Below are positions 35,666 through 43,902 of a DNA stretch of 64,000 nt, one piece after another; positions within the stretch are counted from its first letter, which is position 1, and each line of letters opens with the position of its first letter. The DNA comes from Pigmentibacter sp. JX0631 (GTDB lineage Bacteria > Bdellovibrionota_B > Oligoflexia > Silvanigrellales > Silvanigrellaceae), in the NCBI RefSeq assembly GCF_029873255.1, contig NZ_CP123622.1, positions 2,070,001-2,134,000 of the forward strand. Reading direction: 5' to 3'. The position numbers and the translations under genes are program-made. The notes beneath the pieces were generated by a model. The model ran no database searches, had not been told where the DNA came from, and saw nothing but the letters and a program-made list of their open reading frames with translations.

Positions 35666-37396
35666 ATGTCGGTTTCATATAGACTCCCTGAAAGAAAAAA
35701 AAGAAATTTTATAGCTGATGATTTTAATCCTCTTGATAAAAACGATGTAAAATTATTGCTTAATAGGCTTGCAACAGATATTCCCACGGATTTTAAAAGT
35801 GCAGCGAATTGGTATGGACTTTTTCATGAAGCATCTTGTTCTATTTCAGAAGCACACACTATTCTTGAATTAAATTTAAGCTTTAATGTTAATGACAATT
35901 TAGCTGAACAAAAATTAATTGAATTTGAGGAACATATTTTATCGCAACTTCTTAATATAAGAAGTGAATTAATGGATATTTATATGAACTCTCCTTGGCG
36001 TTCAGCTATGCATATGTATGATAATGATAGAATTTTAACAGATTTAAAATTAAGGAGAAAATACACATCACATTCTATTTCTTCTCTCCAAATTGAAGAA
36101 AATCAAATAATTCGTGAATATAAAAAATTTACGCATGCTGCAAAAACATCATTTGAGGGAAAATTAACTCCTGTTTCTGCTATTATTGGAAAGCTTAATG
36201 ATAATAATACAGAAATTAGAAAATCAGCTTTCTTAGCTTATTGGTCTTTTGTAAAAGAGAATGAAGAGCATTATCAAAAATATTTTGATGAATTACATCA
36301 AAACAGAATTAAGCAAGTTGAATCCGTCAATGCAATTAATTATGTAGATGTAGCTTTTGCTGAGTTAGGTAGAATTGATTATGGTATTAGTCAATGTCAA
36401 GAGTTTCGGAATTCAATTTATCACGAAGTTATTCCTATTGTAAAAGAACTTTCAGAACTTCAAAAAGAATCTCTTAAAACTAAAGATATTTCTCCTTGGG
36501 ATGTTTCAATATGGCCGACTTTAATGCCAGAAAAAGCTCCTGCTAATGGAAATTTAGATCAATTAATTCTTTCTGTGCAAAATATTTCCTCAAAAATTCA
36601 TCCATCATTTGGCAAATTATTTAATGAAATGAGGAAAAATAATTTGTTAGATATTGGACCTAGACCAGGAAAAGCTCCGGGTGCATTTTGTGTGACTTTT
36701 CAAGAGAGTGGTTACCCATTTGTTTTTGCAAATTTTGGAGGAAATTTTCGTGATTCGATGACTTTTTTGCATGAATTTGGCCATGCAATTCATGGATATG
36801 CTGTATCCAACATAAATAATGTTTTATTGAGGCACCCTGGATTTGAATTTTGTGAGGTGGCAAGTATCGGATTTGAATTATTAGCTAGCCCGTTCTATTC
36901 AGATTTCTGGGTGAATAAAAAAGATGTAAAGAAAGCTTTAGCTTTTCAGCTCTTTCATATGCTTAATTTTTGGCCCTTTATGGCAATGATTGATGAATGG
37001 CAACATAAAATTTATTCTAACGGAACAATGCCTACAGCTCTTCAGCGCAATAAAATATGGCGTGATATTTCCAGAAAATATAGACCACAAGTAAATTGGG
37101 ATGGTTATGAAGATTTTGAAGAGTTAGGTTGGTTGAGTAGACCGCATATTTTTACCTCGCCATTTTATTATATTGATTATGGAATAGCACAAGTTGGTGC
37201 TCTTCAGTTGTGGAAATATAGTAAAGAAAATTATTCAAATTCAATAGAAAATTATATAAAAGGATTAAGTTTAGGGGCGCAATTATCTTTGCCTCGTTTG
37301 TTTTCAGAAATGGGAATAAAATTTGATTTTGGCAGAAAAATACTAAAAGAATTATGTTCTGATATGAAAATTGAAATTTTAAAGGTTACTTCTTAA
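35666..37396 (+). CDS. M3-family oligoendopeptidase (PepF-like)
   Basis: The ATG at 35666 follows AAAGGTGG and is preferred over a TTG at 35636. The product is 576 residues. The thermolysin-like zinc site is TFLHEFGHAIHGY with His369 and His373, and Glu further on in FEFCEVASIGFELL. These are the hallmarks of the M3 family (oligopeptidase A, PepF), which degrade short peptides in the cytoplasm. No signal peptide is visible. Length and layout resemble the PepF clade more than the ~680-residue oligopeptidase A. Confidence 0.88.
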   Translation: MSVSYRLPERKKRNFIADDFNPLDKNDVKLLLNRLATDIPTDFKSAANWYGLFHEASCSISEAHTILELNLSFNVNDNLAEQKLIEFEEHILSQLLNIRSELMDIYMNSPWRSAMHMYDNDRILTDLKLRRKYTSHSISSLQIEENQIIREYKKFTHAAKTSFEGKLTPVSAIIGKLNDNNTEIRKSAFLAYWSFVKENEEHYQKYFDELHQNRIKQVESVNAINYVDVAFAELGRIDYGISQCQEFRNSIYHEVIPIVKELSELQKESLKTKDISPWDVSIWPTLMPEKAPANGNLDQLILSVQNISSKIHPSFGKLFNEMRKNNLLDIGPRPGKAPGAFCVTFQESGYPFVFANFGGNFRDSMTFLHEFGHAIHGYAVSNINNVLLRHPGFEFCEVASIGFELLASPFYSDFWVNKKDVKKALAFQLFHMLNFWPFMAMIDEWQHKIYSNGTMPTALQRNKIWRDISRKYRPQVNWDGYEDFEELGWLSRPHIFTSPFYYIDYGIAQVGALQLWKYSKENYSNSIENYIKGLSLGAQLSLPRLFSEMGIKFDFGRKILKELCSDMKIEILKVTS

Positions 37397-37616
37397 TTAG
37401 ACTATTTAAAAAATTACTTCTTTATTAAAGAAAATAAAAAAAATTAGCTTAAATTATTGTTTTTTTCATGCTAGAATTATTTTTCTTAATTTAAATTTTT
37501 ATAAATTAGGAATTTTTTTTAAAAAAATAAATAATTTATTTTTATTTGACTATATTTTGTTTATTTTGTAAAAATTACAAGTTCAAAAAAACTTCATCTT
37601 AAATCTAGAGGAAAGA

Positions 37617-38930
37617 ATGGCTCGAGCGCAATGGAATTCTAAATTAGGTTTTGTTTTGGCATCCTGTGGAGCAACTGTTGGTTTAGGTTCAATTTGGAAA
37701 TTTCCATACGTAGCAGCAAACAATGGTGGTGGTGCTTTTATTTTAATTTTTACAATTATAACCCTCACTTTAGGGTTGTCGCTTCTTCTTGCAGAAATTG
37801 CTATTGGACGGGCAGCGACTTGTGGCGCTGTGGGTGCATTTCGTAAATTGGGATCTAAATATTGGTCTGTAGTTGGATTTATTGGCGTTTTGTGCGGATT
37901 TTTAGTTCTTTCTTTTTATAGCGTAGTAGGCGGTTGGACAATTGGATATTTAGTTCGTTCAATTGATGGACGTGTTATGCAAGGTGAGTTATCTGCATTG
38001 GAAAAAATATTCTCTAACTATGTTTCAAGTCCTATTGAGCCAATTATTACACATGCAATTTTTTTATTTTTAACTTTAATTATTGTTATGTCGGGTATTC
38101 AAAAAGGTATTGAAAGAGCTTCAAAATTTTTAATGCCAACTTTATTTTTCTTAATAGTTTTTTTAATTATTCGTTCTTTGACTTTACCAAATGCAAGCAC
38201 TGGACTAATTAATTTTATTTATCCAGATTTTTCAAAAGTAACAACAAAAATGTTAGTAGATGCTCTTGGTCTTGCATGCTTTTCTCTTTCTGTTGGTGCT
38301 GGTTGTATGGTTGCATATGGTTCATATTTAGACAATAAAGTTAAATTAAAAAATTCTGCTCTATGGATCTCTTTTCTTACAATTATTTCTTCTATTCTAG
38401 CAGGATTGATGATCTTCCCTGCTTTAACTACTTTTGGATTGAAACCTGCAGCAGGGCCTGGACTGTCATATATTACTATGCCAGTTATTTTTTATAATTT
38501 ACCCTTTGGGCAATTATTTGCAATCGCTTTTTTTTCTTTGTTAGTAGTAGCTTCACTAACATCTGCTGTTTCTTTATTAGAATTAACGGCTATTTATTTT
38601 ATAGATGAATTTAAAATGTCAAGAAAAAAAGCAACTTCATTTATTAGTTTATTTGCTTTATTAATTGGAATACCTGTATCTCTTTCCTTTGGGATAATAT
38701 CTAATTTCAAAGTTTTTAATTTAAATTTTTTCGAATTACTAGATTATATCACTTCAAATCTTTTGTTACCTATCGGTGGAATCGGCATTTCTTTGTTTAC
38801 TGGATGGAAGGCTTGGGATATTATTAAAAAAGAATTGGAATTTTCTCCCCCAACTGCTTTTGCTATGGAATGGATGTGTAAATTAATTGCACCAATTTTA
38901 ATTGGATTTATTCTGATTTATAATATCTAG
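37617..38930 (+). CDS. Sodium-dependent symporter of the NSS/SLC6 (LeuT) family
   Basis: This 437-residue protein has about eleven membrane helices. The first helix carries the family motif LGFVLASCGATVGLGSIWKF followed by PYVAANNGGG, which forms the sodium and substrate site. Bacterial members import amino acids such as leucine, tyrosine or tryptophan. The substrate cannot be told from sequence. A 220-base AT-rich stretch precedes it. It ends four bases into the convergent substrate-binding protein gene. Confidence 0.92.
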   Translation: MARAQWNSKLGFVLASCGATVGLGSIWKFPYVAANNGGGAFILIFTIITLTLGLSLLLAEIAIGRAATCGAVGAFRKLGSKYWSVVGFIGVLCGFLVLSFYSVVGGWTIGYLVRSIDGRVMQGELSALEKIFSNYVSSPIEPIITHAIFLFLTLIIVMSGIQKGIERASKFLMPTLFFLIVFLIIRSLTLPNASTGLINFIYPDFSKVTTKMLVDALGLACFSLSVGAGCMVAYGSYLDNKVKLKNSALWISFLTIISSILAGLMIFPALTTFGLKPAAGPGLSYITMPVIFYNLPFGQLFAIAFFSLLVVASLTSAVSLLELTAIYFIDEFKMSRKKATSFISLFALLIGIPVSLSFGIISNFKVFNLNFFELLDYITSNLLLPIGGIGISLFTGWKAWDIIKKELEFSPPTAFAMEWMCKLIAPILIGFILIYNI

Positions 38931-39682
38931 TTACTTTCTTTCCATAAATATTGATACTTTTCTAATATATCTTTATATTTTTTTGTTTTTTTAAAGTTTT
39001 GAATTATTTTTTTTAAATCATCAACAAATTTTTCAGAAGATTTAATTGAGGCTGCTATATACAATTCATGTTTCGTACTTGTTTTTCCACAAAGAAGATT
39101 TTCTTCTTTTAAATTATTCTTTTTCCAAACGTATTTCAAATAACTTCCTCCAACTACAGCATCTATTTCTTTCTTGAATAATTTAAGCATTAAATCATTC
39201 ACATTTGCAGAATCTATTTTTTGAATTTTAGCTGGAATTTTTGATAGAAATTCAGTTTCAGGACCATTTCTTAAAAAACCTAAAGACTTTATATCTTCTA
39301 TTCCTTCTAAATTATTAATTTTTTTATTTGGTTTTGCTGTATAAATACAAACAGGATCATCATATATTTTATCTATCCATTTATAATTTTTTTCTCTTTC
39401 GGCTGTGCGTGCAAATGGAAAAATGATAGAATCTGCAGTTTTTTTTAATTCATTTTGCGTTCTGGGCCAAGGATAATTATTTATTTTAAATTTATTCACA
39501 TATTCTCTTGCTGCTTCAATAAAAATCTCTCCAAATAATCCGCCTATTTTCTCATTTTCAAGTATAACTAATGGTTGTAAACTATCTGTAGTATAAATTG
39601 ATATTTCTTTGTACTTATTGATTTTATTTTGTGCAAAAGAGATATTACATATCAGTACAAACAAAATAAGTAATTTTTTCAT
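38927..39682 (-). CDS. Periplasmic substrate-binding protein (SBP_bac_3 type), second copy
   Basis: A signal peptide (MKKLLILFVLICNISFA) precedes a 251-residue solute-binding fold. ISIYTTDSLQPLVI, NNYPWPRTQNELKKTAD and SIIFPFARTAEREKNYKWI correspond to parts of the other two such proteins in this window. No transporter components adjoin it. The closest relatives are family-3 amino-acid binding proteins. Confidence 0.78.
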   Translation of the reverse strand: MKKLLILFVLICNISFAQNKINKYKEISIYTTDSLQPLVILENEKIGGLFGEIFIEAAREYVNKFKINNYPWPRTQNELKKTADSIIFPFARTAEREKNYKWIDKIYDDPVCIYTAKPNKKINNLEGIEDIKSLGFLRNGPETEFLSKIPAKIQKIDSANVNDLMLKLFKKEIDAVVGGSYLKYVWKKNNLKEENLLCGKTSTKHELYIAASIKSSEKFVDDLKKIIQNFKKTKKYKDILEKYQYLWKESN

Positions 39683-39880
39683 TTGAGATTCTCACTTCAT
39701 AATTATTTAGAAATATTATAACTTGTGAGATATTTTTTTTCAAAATTTTGATATTACTTGTTGCCGATTTGCTCATTTTTACTTTTACAAATGTATTTTT
39801 TCTGATAGTTTTTTGGGGATATTTTTCTTTTAATACTTTTCATAATTTCAATAAAAAGTTTGAAGTTGTCAAATATATGA

Positions 39881-39910
39881 CTTTAAAACCTTCTAATCTT
39901 GGTTTTAAAG
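39881..39910. terminator. Perfect 10-bp inverted repeat after the acidic protein gene
   Basis: CTTTAAAACC (39881-39890) and GGTTTTAAAG (39901-39910) flank a ten-base loop, 30 bases past the stop of the acidic protein gene. There is no clean T-tract after it on the minus strand, so termination is possible but not secure. Confidence 0.4.
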
Positions 39911-39939
39911 AGGCATTTAAGAAGATAAATATTAAAAAT

Positions 39940-40284
39940 TTATTCTTCATCATCCTCTTCGTCTTCAAAATCATCGTCGTCTTCATCATATTCATCAAAA
40001 TCATCATCATCATAGTCGTCTAAATCATCATCGTCGTATTCATCATCATCATAGTCGTCTTCATCTTCTTCGTAATCTTCGTCTTCATCATCGTCGTAGT
40101 CGTCTTCATCATCGTCGTAGTCGTCTTCATCATCGTCGTAGTCATCTTCATCATCGTCGTACTCATCATCATCGTCGTACTCATCATCATCGTCTTCATC
40201 ATCATCAGAAGGTCTTGCAAATTTTGTACTTGTTAATGACTTTATAACGTTTTGTTCGACACTGTTATTAGTGTAAAAAACCAT
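39940..40284 (-). CDS. Extremely acidic Asp/Glu/Tyr repeat protein
   Basis: The ATG at 40284 follows GGAGG by five bases; the longer frame starts at a TTG inside that site. The product is 114 residues. About 26 ordinary residues (MVFYTNNSVEQNVIKSLTST...) are followed by ~88 residues made almost only of Asp and Glu with regularly spaced Tyr, partly as DDDEDDY heptads. No family was recognised. Possible roles include metal or basic-protein binding or a DNA-mimic-like polyanion. None is shown by the sequence. Confidence 0.7.
   Translation of the reverse strand: MVFYTNNSVEQNVIKSLTSTKFARPSDDDEDDDDEYDDDDEYDDDEDDYDDDEDDYDDDEDDYDDDEDEDYEEDEDDYDDDEYDDDDLDDYDDDDFDEYDEDDDDFEDEEDDEE
39946..40205 (-). 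repeat. Trinucleotide and 21-base coding repeats in the acidic protein gene
   Basis: The reverse strand is runs of GAT/GAC/GAA codons. A 21-base unit, read on the plus strand as GTAGTCGTCTTCATCATCGTC, repeats about three times near 40096-40160. Shorter 9- and 12-base units lie either side. The perfect copies point to expansion by slippage. Confidence 0.8.
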
Positions 40285-40469
40285 CAGAACCTCCAAAAAA
40301 TAAAAATATAATTGTAAAGCGTTATATATACTTTATTTACAAAAGCAACAGAGTCGCAACCCGTTGGTCACATGCTGCAAAAAAATGTAATCAAATCTTC
40401 ATTCTTAGTGCAAGATCTGAATTCATTTTTATGCTGAAAAAATGAAATCTCCTTTCACATCAGGAATTT

Positions 40470-42377
40470 CTAGTCTACCGAAACAATTTGAATTTCAGTA
40501 GCGAGTTTTTTTAATTTTTGAACATGTTCTTTTTCAAGTAGTTCTTTTTCTTGCTGAAGAAATCCTTGATTCTTTTCATGAGTTTGGATTTCTGATAATG
40601 ATATTGACCTAGTTTGTGCTTTTGTCAATGCTTCATTTCCAAGTTGTTTTTGGGACTGGTTACCACCATACTTTTGGAAGCTTTGCATTAAATTTTCTGT
40701 TTTATTTATCAATTTTTTTGATGAATTTACAGTTTTATTTGGTATTGGTTTTTGCTCAGTTGCAATTTGGTGTGTTGAATTTTCTCTTATTCCAACTTTT
40801 TTTATGGGTTTAGGAGTATATCGACCCTTAAAATCCGCAGAGTTTAATTGAATTTCATTTATAGAATCCCAAAAATGTTGCAAATCATGTTCATTAAAAG
40901 ACAAAAAGGTTTCATTTTCAAGAGCGTCTGCGAATTGAACTAGTTTTGAATTGAAATGTTCAATTTTTACAACAGCTAATCTTGCTGCAAGTGTTTTACT
41001 CTTTTGCTCTGCAATATTAACGAATTTTCTAAATAATTGAACGTCCAATTCTGTTACGGACGAATCAAGTTTTACTGCAATTTCTTGTTGCATATTTTGG
41101 TTAGAAACTATTGGAGGAATTGGGGTAATATCTATTTTTTTGGGAGCAGCGTTAGACGTCAGATTTTGAGTGTTCTGTAGCTTGTTAGGATTATCATTCA
41201 GTAAGGAGATAATTTCAGAGGCTGAAAGCCAATCAGCTCTTGAAATGCAATCAATAATAATAATTTCTGCCCATGCTAAGGGAACATTAGTTTTGATAAG
41301 ATCTTTTGCGCAGCCTGCTAGTAATTTAAAAATTTCACTTAGTGCTGCAAGGGATAAGTGTGTTATTGCTTTTTCGAGCAAATGATATTCATTTGGTAAT
41401 AATTGAGTGACTTTTAGAGCATTTTCTTTGTTGTTTAAACTTTTAATGAGCAAGCTATTGCGGAAAAATTGAGCTATATTGTCAAATAGAACTGAAAAGT
41501 CAACGCTTGCAACATCTGCTTGCTTTAATAAACTAAGTGCGCAAGCCATATCTTTTTGACAAATGCTCTGAAAAATCTGTTCTGCAATTTCTTCGCCTTG
41601 GACACACAAGCTTTTCTTAGTTAATTCTGTAGTAATATTAGTATGATTACAAATAGCTGTGATCTGTTCTAGCAGACTTAAAGCATCACGCATAGAACCT
41701 TTTGCTTCACGTGCAATAAGAGTTACTGCGTCGTTTTCAAACGTAATATTTTCTTTTAATAAGATTTGTTTTAGATGCTCTTCAATAATTGAGGTCTCTA
41801 TTTTTTTAAAGGCAAATATCATACAGCGCGAACGAACTGTAATTGGTACTTTATGTAGTTCTGTTGTAGCTAAAATAAAAATTACGTTTGGAGGTGGTTC
41901 TTCAAGAGTTTTTAATAAAGCATTAAATGCTCCTGTGCTTAGCATATGAACTTCATCAATAATAAATATTTTGTAGCGAGCAGAATTTGGAAAAAAACGA
42001 GTTGCTTCCCGTAATTCACGAATATTATCTACACCGGTATGAGAGGCGCCATCGATTTCTAAAATATCATCGTGTGCACAAGCTGTAATTTGTGTGCAAT
42101 GAATACAGGTCTGACAAGGGTGAATTGTCGTTCCAGATATACAACATAAAGACTTTGCTAAAATTCTTGCGCTAGAAGTTTTTCCTGTACCACGGGTACC
42201 TGTGAATAAAAAAGCATGCGGAATTTTTTGATGTGATAACATTTTTTCAATTGCTTTCGACACCACTTCTTGGCCTACAAGATTGGAGAAGCTTTGTGGC
42301 CTCGTGCGTCTAGCAAAAACAACATAATGAGAATTATCTTGTTGGGGATTTAATTGAGTTAGGTTATCTGTGGACAT
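40470..42377 (-). CDS. dnaX: DNA polymerase III subunit gamma/tau
   Basis: DnaX is the clamp-loader ATPase. It has GTRGTGKTSSA (Walker A), a zinc module CISGTTIHPCQTCIHC, FIIDEVHMLS (Walker B), and LEEPPPNVIFILATTE with the arginine-finger region VRSRCMIF. Domain III follows, then a tau-specific tail of ~220 residues. The ATG at 42377 (635 residues) and one at 42419 (649) are both possible; neither has a clear ribosome site. The shorter is preferred because the extra 14 residues are unlike DnaX. An A7 tract near residue 413 is followed by a +1-frame TAG. Confidence 0.95.
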   Translation of the reverse strand: MSTDNLTQLNPQQDNSHYVVFARRTRPQSFSNLVGQEVVSKAIEKMLSHQKIPHAFLFTGTRGTGKTSSARILAKSLCCISGTTIHPCQTCIHCTQITACAHDDILEIDGASHTGVDNIRELREATRFFPNSARYKIFIIDEVHMLSTGAFNALLKTLEEPPPNVIFILATTELHKVPITVRSRCMIFAFKKIETSIIEEHLKQILLKENITFENDAVTLIAREAKGSMRDALSLLEQITAICNHTNITTELTKKSLCVQGEEIAEQIFQSICQKDMACALSLLKQADVASVDFSVLFDNIAQFFRNSLLIKSLNNKENALKVTQLLPNEYHLLEKAITHLSLAALSEIFKLLAGCAKDLIKTNVPLAWAEIIIIDCISRADWLSASEIISLLNDNPNKLQNTQNLTSNAAPKKIDITPIPPIVSNQNMQQEIAVKLDSSVTELDVQLFRKFVNIAEQKSKTLAARLAVVKIEHFNSKLVQFADALENETFLSFNEHDLQHFWDSINEIQLNSADFKGRYTPKPIKKVGIRENSTHQIATEQKPIPNKTVNSSKKLINKTENLMQSFQKYGGNQSQKQLGNEALTKAQTRSISLSEIQTHEKNQGFLQQEKELLEKEHVQKLKKLATEIQIVSVD

Positions 42378-42551
42378 ACATTTAGGTACCAAAAATAAGT
42401 GATATTCAATACTAAGCATTTTTTGAAAGGCAGCATTCTTGTTTCTTTAATTATAGCTGAAACAAAAACTGCAAATTCTAGCTCAGTATGTGAGGTTAGG
42501 ATGTAAAAATCAAGGATGAGAGAAGACGTATAAAAAAGAAACAAACAAAAA

Positions 42552-42669
42552 GGCCATGAGGGGTGATTGCAAGCTGATCTTACCTACCTTTAGAAACACC
42601 GTTGCTGCCTTCCGACTCTGGCGGATTCATTAAAAAGATACTAAGGGCTAGCAACCACCTCTCATGGCC
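42552..42669 (-). ncRNA. ffs: Signal recognition particle RNA (4.5S, small bacterial type)
   Basis: On the minus strand the ends GGCCATGAGAGGTGGTTGC and GCAATCACCCCTCATGGCC form a nearly perfect long stem. The apical part has the conserved domain IV core CAGAGTCGGAAGGCAGCAACGG, including the GGAA tetraloop and AGCA internal loop (shown across the motif only). The ~118-base length fits the 4.5S type. A T-rich run follows the stem (TTTTTGTTTGTTTC) and can terminate transcription. It lies directly upstream of dnaX. Confidence 0.9.
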
Positions 42670-42699
42670 GCTTTTTCAATTTATGAATAAATTGAATAG

Positions 42700-42790
42700 T
42701 GGCGGAGAGAGAGGGATTCGAACCCTCGTTACGGTTTTAGCGTAAACACGATTTCCAATCGTGCTCCTTCAGCCACTCGGACATCTCTCC
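42700..42790 (-). tRNA. tRNA-Ser (anticodon GGA)
   Basis: This class II tRNA of 91 bases includes CCA. The acceptor is GGAGAGA/TCTCTCC, and the anticodon stem CACGA/TCGTG has loop TTGGAAA, so the anticodon is GGA (reads TCC/TCT). It has the long variable arm expected for Ser, and GGTTCGAATCC in the T arm. It precedes the SRP RNA in the direction of transcription. Confidence 0.96.
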
Positions 42791-42951
42791 ACTTGGAATT
42801 CATTGCCTACATGACATAAAGCAAAAAAGCAAGTATCAGAACCTCAAAAAATAAAGTTCTTGACCTTAGCCTAAAATTGCACTATGTGCTAGCTTCCGAC
42901 TCGTGTGAGCCGTGTTTATGGCGTGGTAGCGCTTACCTAAAAACAATGTGA

Positions 42952-42979
42952 CTTCTTTTTCTACATGAATCAAAAGAAG
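42952..42979 (+). promoter_or_regulatory. Leader hairpin upstream of rplU
   Basis: CTTCTTTT (42952-42959) and AAAAGAAG (42972-42979) form a perfect 8-bp stem around a 12-base loop. The hairpin ends 14 bases before the rplU ribosome site (AAGGAA). A TTGACC at 42860-42865 with a poor TATGTG 17 bases on could be the promoter, giving a structured leader of about 110 bases. Confidence 0.4.
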
Positions 42980-43006
42980 ACCGAAAAGCGTATAAGGAAT
43001 CTGATT

Positions 43007-43330
43007 GTGAGCAATAAAAACTATGCAGTTGTCAAAATCATGGGCCGTCAACTCAAAGTTGCTGAAGGCGAAAAAGTCAAAGCAAACTTTATTGATGTAG
43101 CTGTTGGCACGCAAATACCTTTTTCTGAAGTATTAATGGTTAATAAGGGTGGGCAACTAAAAATTGGTGAGCCACTTGTAAATGGAGCTAAAGTGACAGC
43201 TACTGTTGTTGCGCATGGCCGTGAAAATAAAATTCTTGTTTTCAAATATCTTCGTAAAAATAAGTCAAAGAAAATGCACGGACACCGTCAAGACTTCACT
43301 ACTTTGTCTATCACAAGTATCGAAGGTTAA
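43007..43330 (+). CDS. rplU: 50S ribosomal protein L21
   Basis: A GTG at 43007, seven bases after AAGGAA, gives a 107-residue product starting close to the conserved YAVVKIMGRQLKVAEG. The upstream ATG at 42965 would add 14 poorly conserved residues and lies in a leader hairpin loop. The C-terminal part shows VFKYLRKNKSKKMHGHRQDFT, the L21 signature. L21 binds 23S rRNA. It is followed by rpmA in the standard order. Confidence 0.95.
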   Translation: MSNKNYAVVKIMGRQLKVAEGEKVKANFIDVAVGTQIPFSEVLMVNKGGQLKIGEPLVNGAKVTATVVAHGRENKILVFKYLRKNKSKKMHGHRQDFTTLSITSIEG

Positions 43331-43377
43331 TTTTATTCTAACTGAATGAAATATTTGAGCATTTTTTCTAACAATCA

Positions 43378-43396
43378 CCTCTAGAGCTCCTAGAGG
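43378..43396 (+). promoter_or_regulatory. Intercistronic hairpin between rplU and rpmA
   Basis: CCTCTAG and CTAGAGG pair perfectly (7 bp) around a five-base loop, AGCTC. There is no T-tract, so it is not a standard terminator. It may be a processing or stability element that adjusts the L21/L27 message ratio. Confidence 0.5.
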
Positions 43397-43419
43397 AATA
43401 GAATTAAGGAATATAAACA

Positions 43420-43686
43420 ATGGCAAGTAAGAAAGCCGGTGGTTCGACTAAAAACGGTCGTGATAGTAATCCAAAATATCGTGGTGTAAAAGCTTACGGC
43501 GGGGAATCTGTAAGAGCTGGTAATATTATTGTACGCCAAGTTGGCGCTAAAATTCATCCAGGCGTTAATGTTGGAATGGGAAAAGACTTTACTCTATTTG
43601 CAAGAATTGATGGTGAAGTTAAATTTGAACATGTTACTCGTGAACGTCAATGCGTAAGCGTTTATCCGGTAGACGCAAAAGCTTAA
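43420..43686 (+). CDS. rpmA: 50S ribosomal protein L27
   Basis: This 88-residue protein starts [19 protein letters not shown], the conserved N-terminus that reaches the peptidyl-transferase centre. [15 protein letters not shown] and [11 protein letters not shown] are typical. No N-terminal cleavable extension of the Firmicute type is present. AAGGA lies before the ATG. A strong terminator follows. Confidence 0.97.
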   Translation: MASKKAGGSTKNGRDSNPKYRGVKAYGGESVRAGNIIVRQVGAKIHPGVNVGMGKDFTLFARIDGEVKFEHVTRERQCVSVYPVDAKA

Positions 43687-43726
43687 AAAGATCTTCATAG
43701 TAAAAAATATTCTATTCTTTTTTGCC

Positions 43727-43779
43727 AAAAGCCAAGGTGCGTTTATAGTCTCTATGCGCATCTTGGCTTTTGTTTTTTC
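43727..43779 (+). terminator. Rho-independent terminator after rpmA
   Basis: AAAAGCCAAGGTGCG and CGCATCTTGGCTTTT form a long stem with one mismatch or bulge around a loop of about 13 bases. It is followed by GTTTTTTC. It lies about 40 bases after the rpmA stop and separates the ribosomal protein pair from obgE. Confidence 0.8.
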
Positions 43780-43780
43780 T

Positions 43781-43860
43781 ACCTTTCTTTATATAAGCAA
43801 GTTACAGATATCATTAGCTTATTTATATAAAGAAAGGTGTAAAATGTCTCATTTTACACC
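43781..43860 (+). promoter_or_regulatory. Two overlapping perfect hairpins in the obgE leader
   Basis: The first inverted repeat is ACCTTTCTTTATATAA (43781-43796) with TTATATAAAGAAAGGT (43823-43838), 16 perfect pairs. The second is GGTGTAAAATG (43836-43846) with CATTTTACACC (43850-43860), 11 perfect pairs around a 3-base loop. They share the bases GGT at 43836-43838, so full pairing of both in one RNA is not possible. They end about 42 bases before the obgE ATG. Confidence 0.55.
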
Positions 43861-43902
43861 CATATTCATTTTCATTATTCTTAAATTCATGGTGGCAAAG
43901 TT

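Noticed and set aside
39748-40023. Hydrophobic plus-strand frame ending in Ile/Phe-rich sequence
   Set aside because: Its second half is the reverse reading of the acidic repeat gene, it starts with TTG and it has no ribosome site.
39946-40205. Possible CRISPR-like regular repeat
   Set aside because: The units are contiguous coding trinucleotide repeats without spacers.
40020-40220. Met/Thr-rich frame inside the acidic protein gene
   Set aside because: It is a shifted reading of the GAT/GAC repeats with no independent signal.
42866-43114. Minus-strand frame across the rplU start
   Set aside because: It is antisense to the rplU leader and coding region without support of its own.
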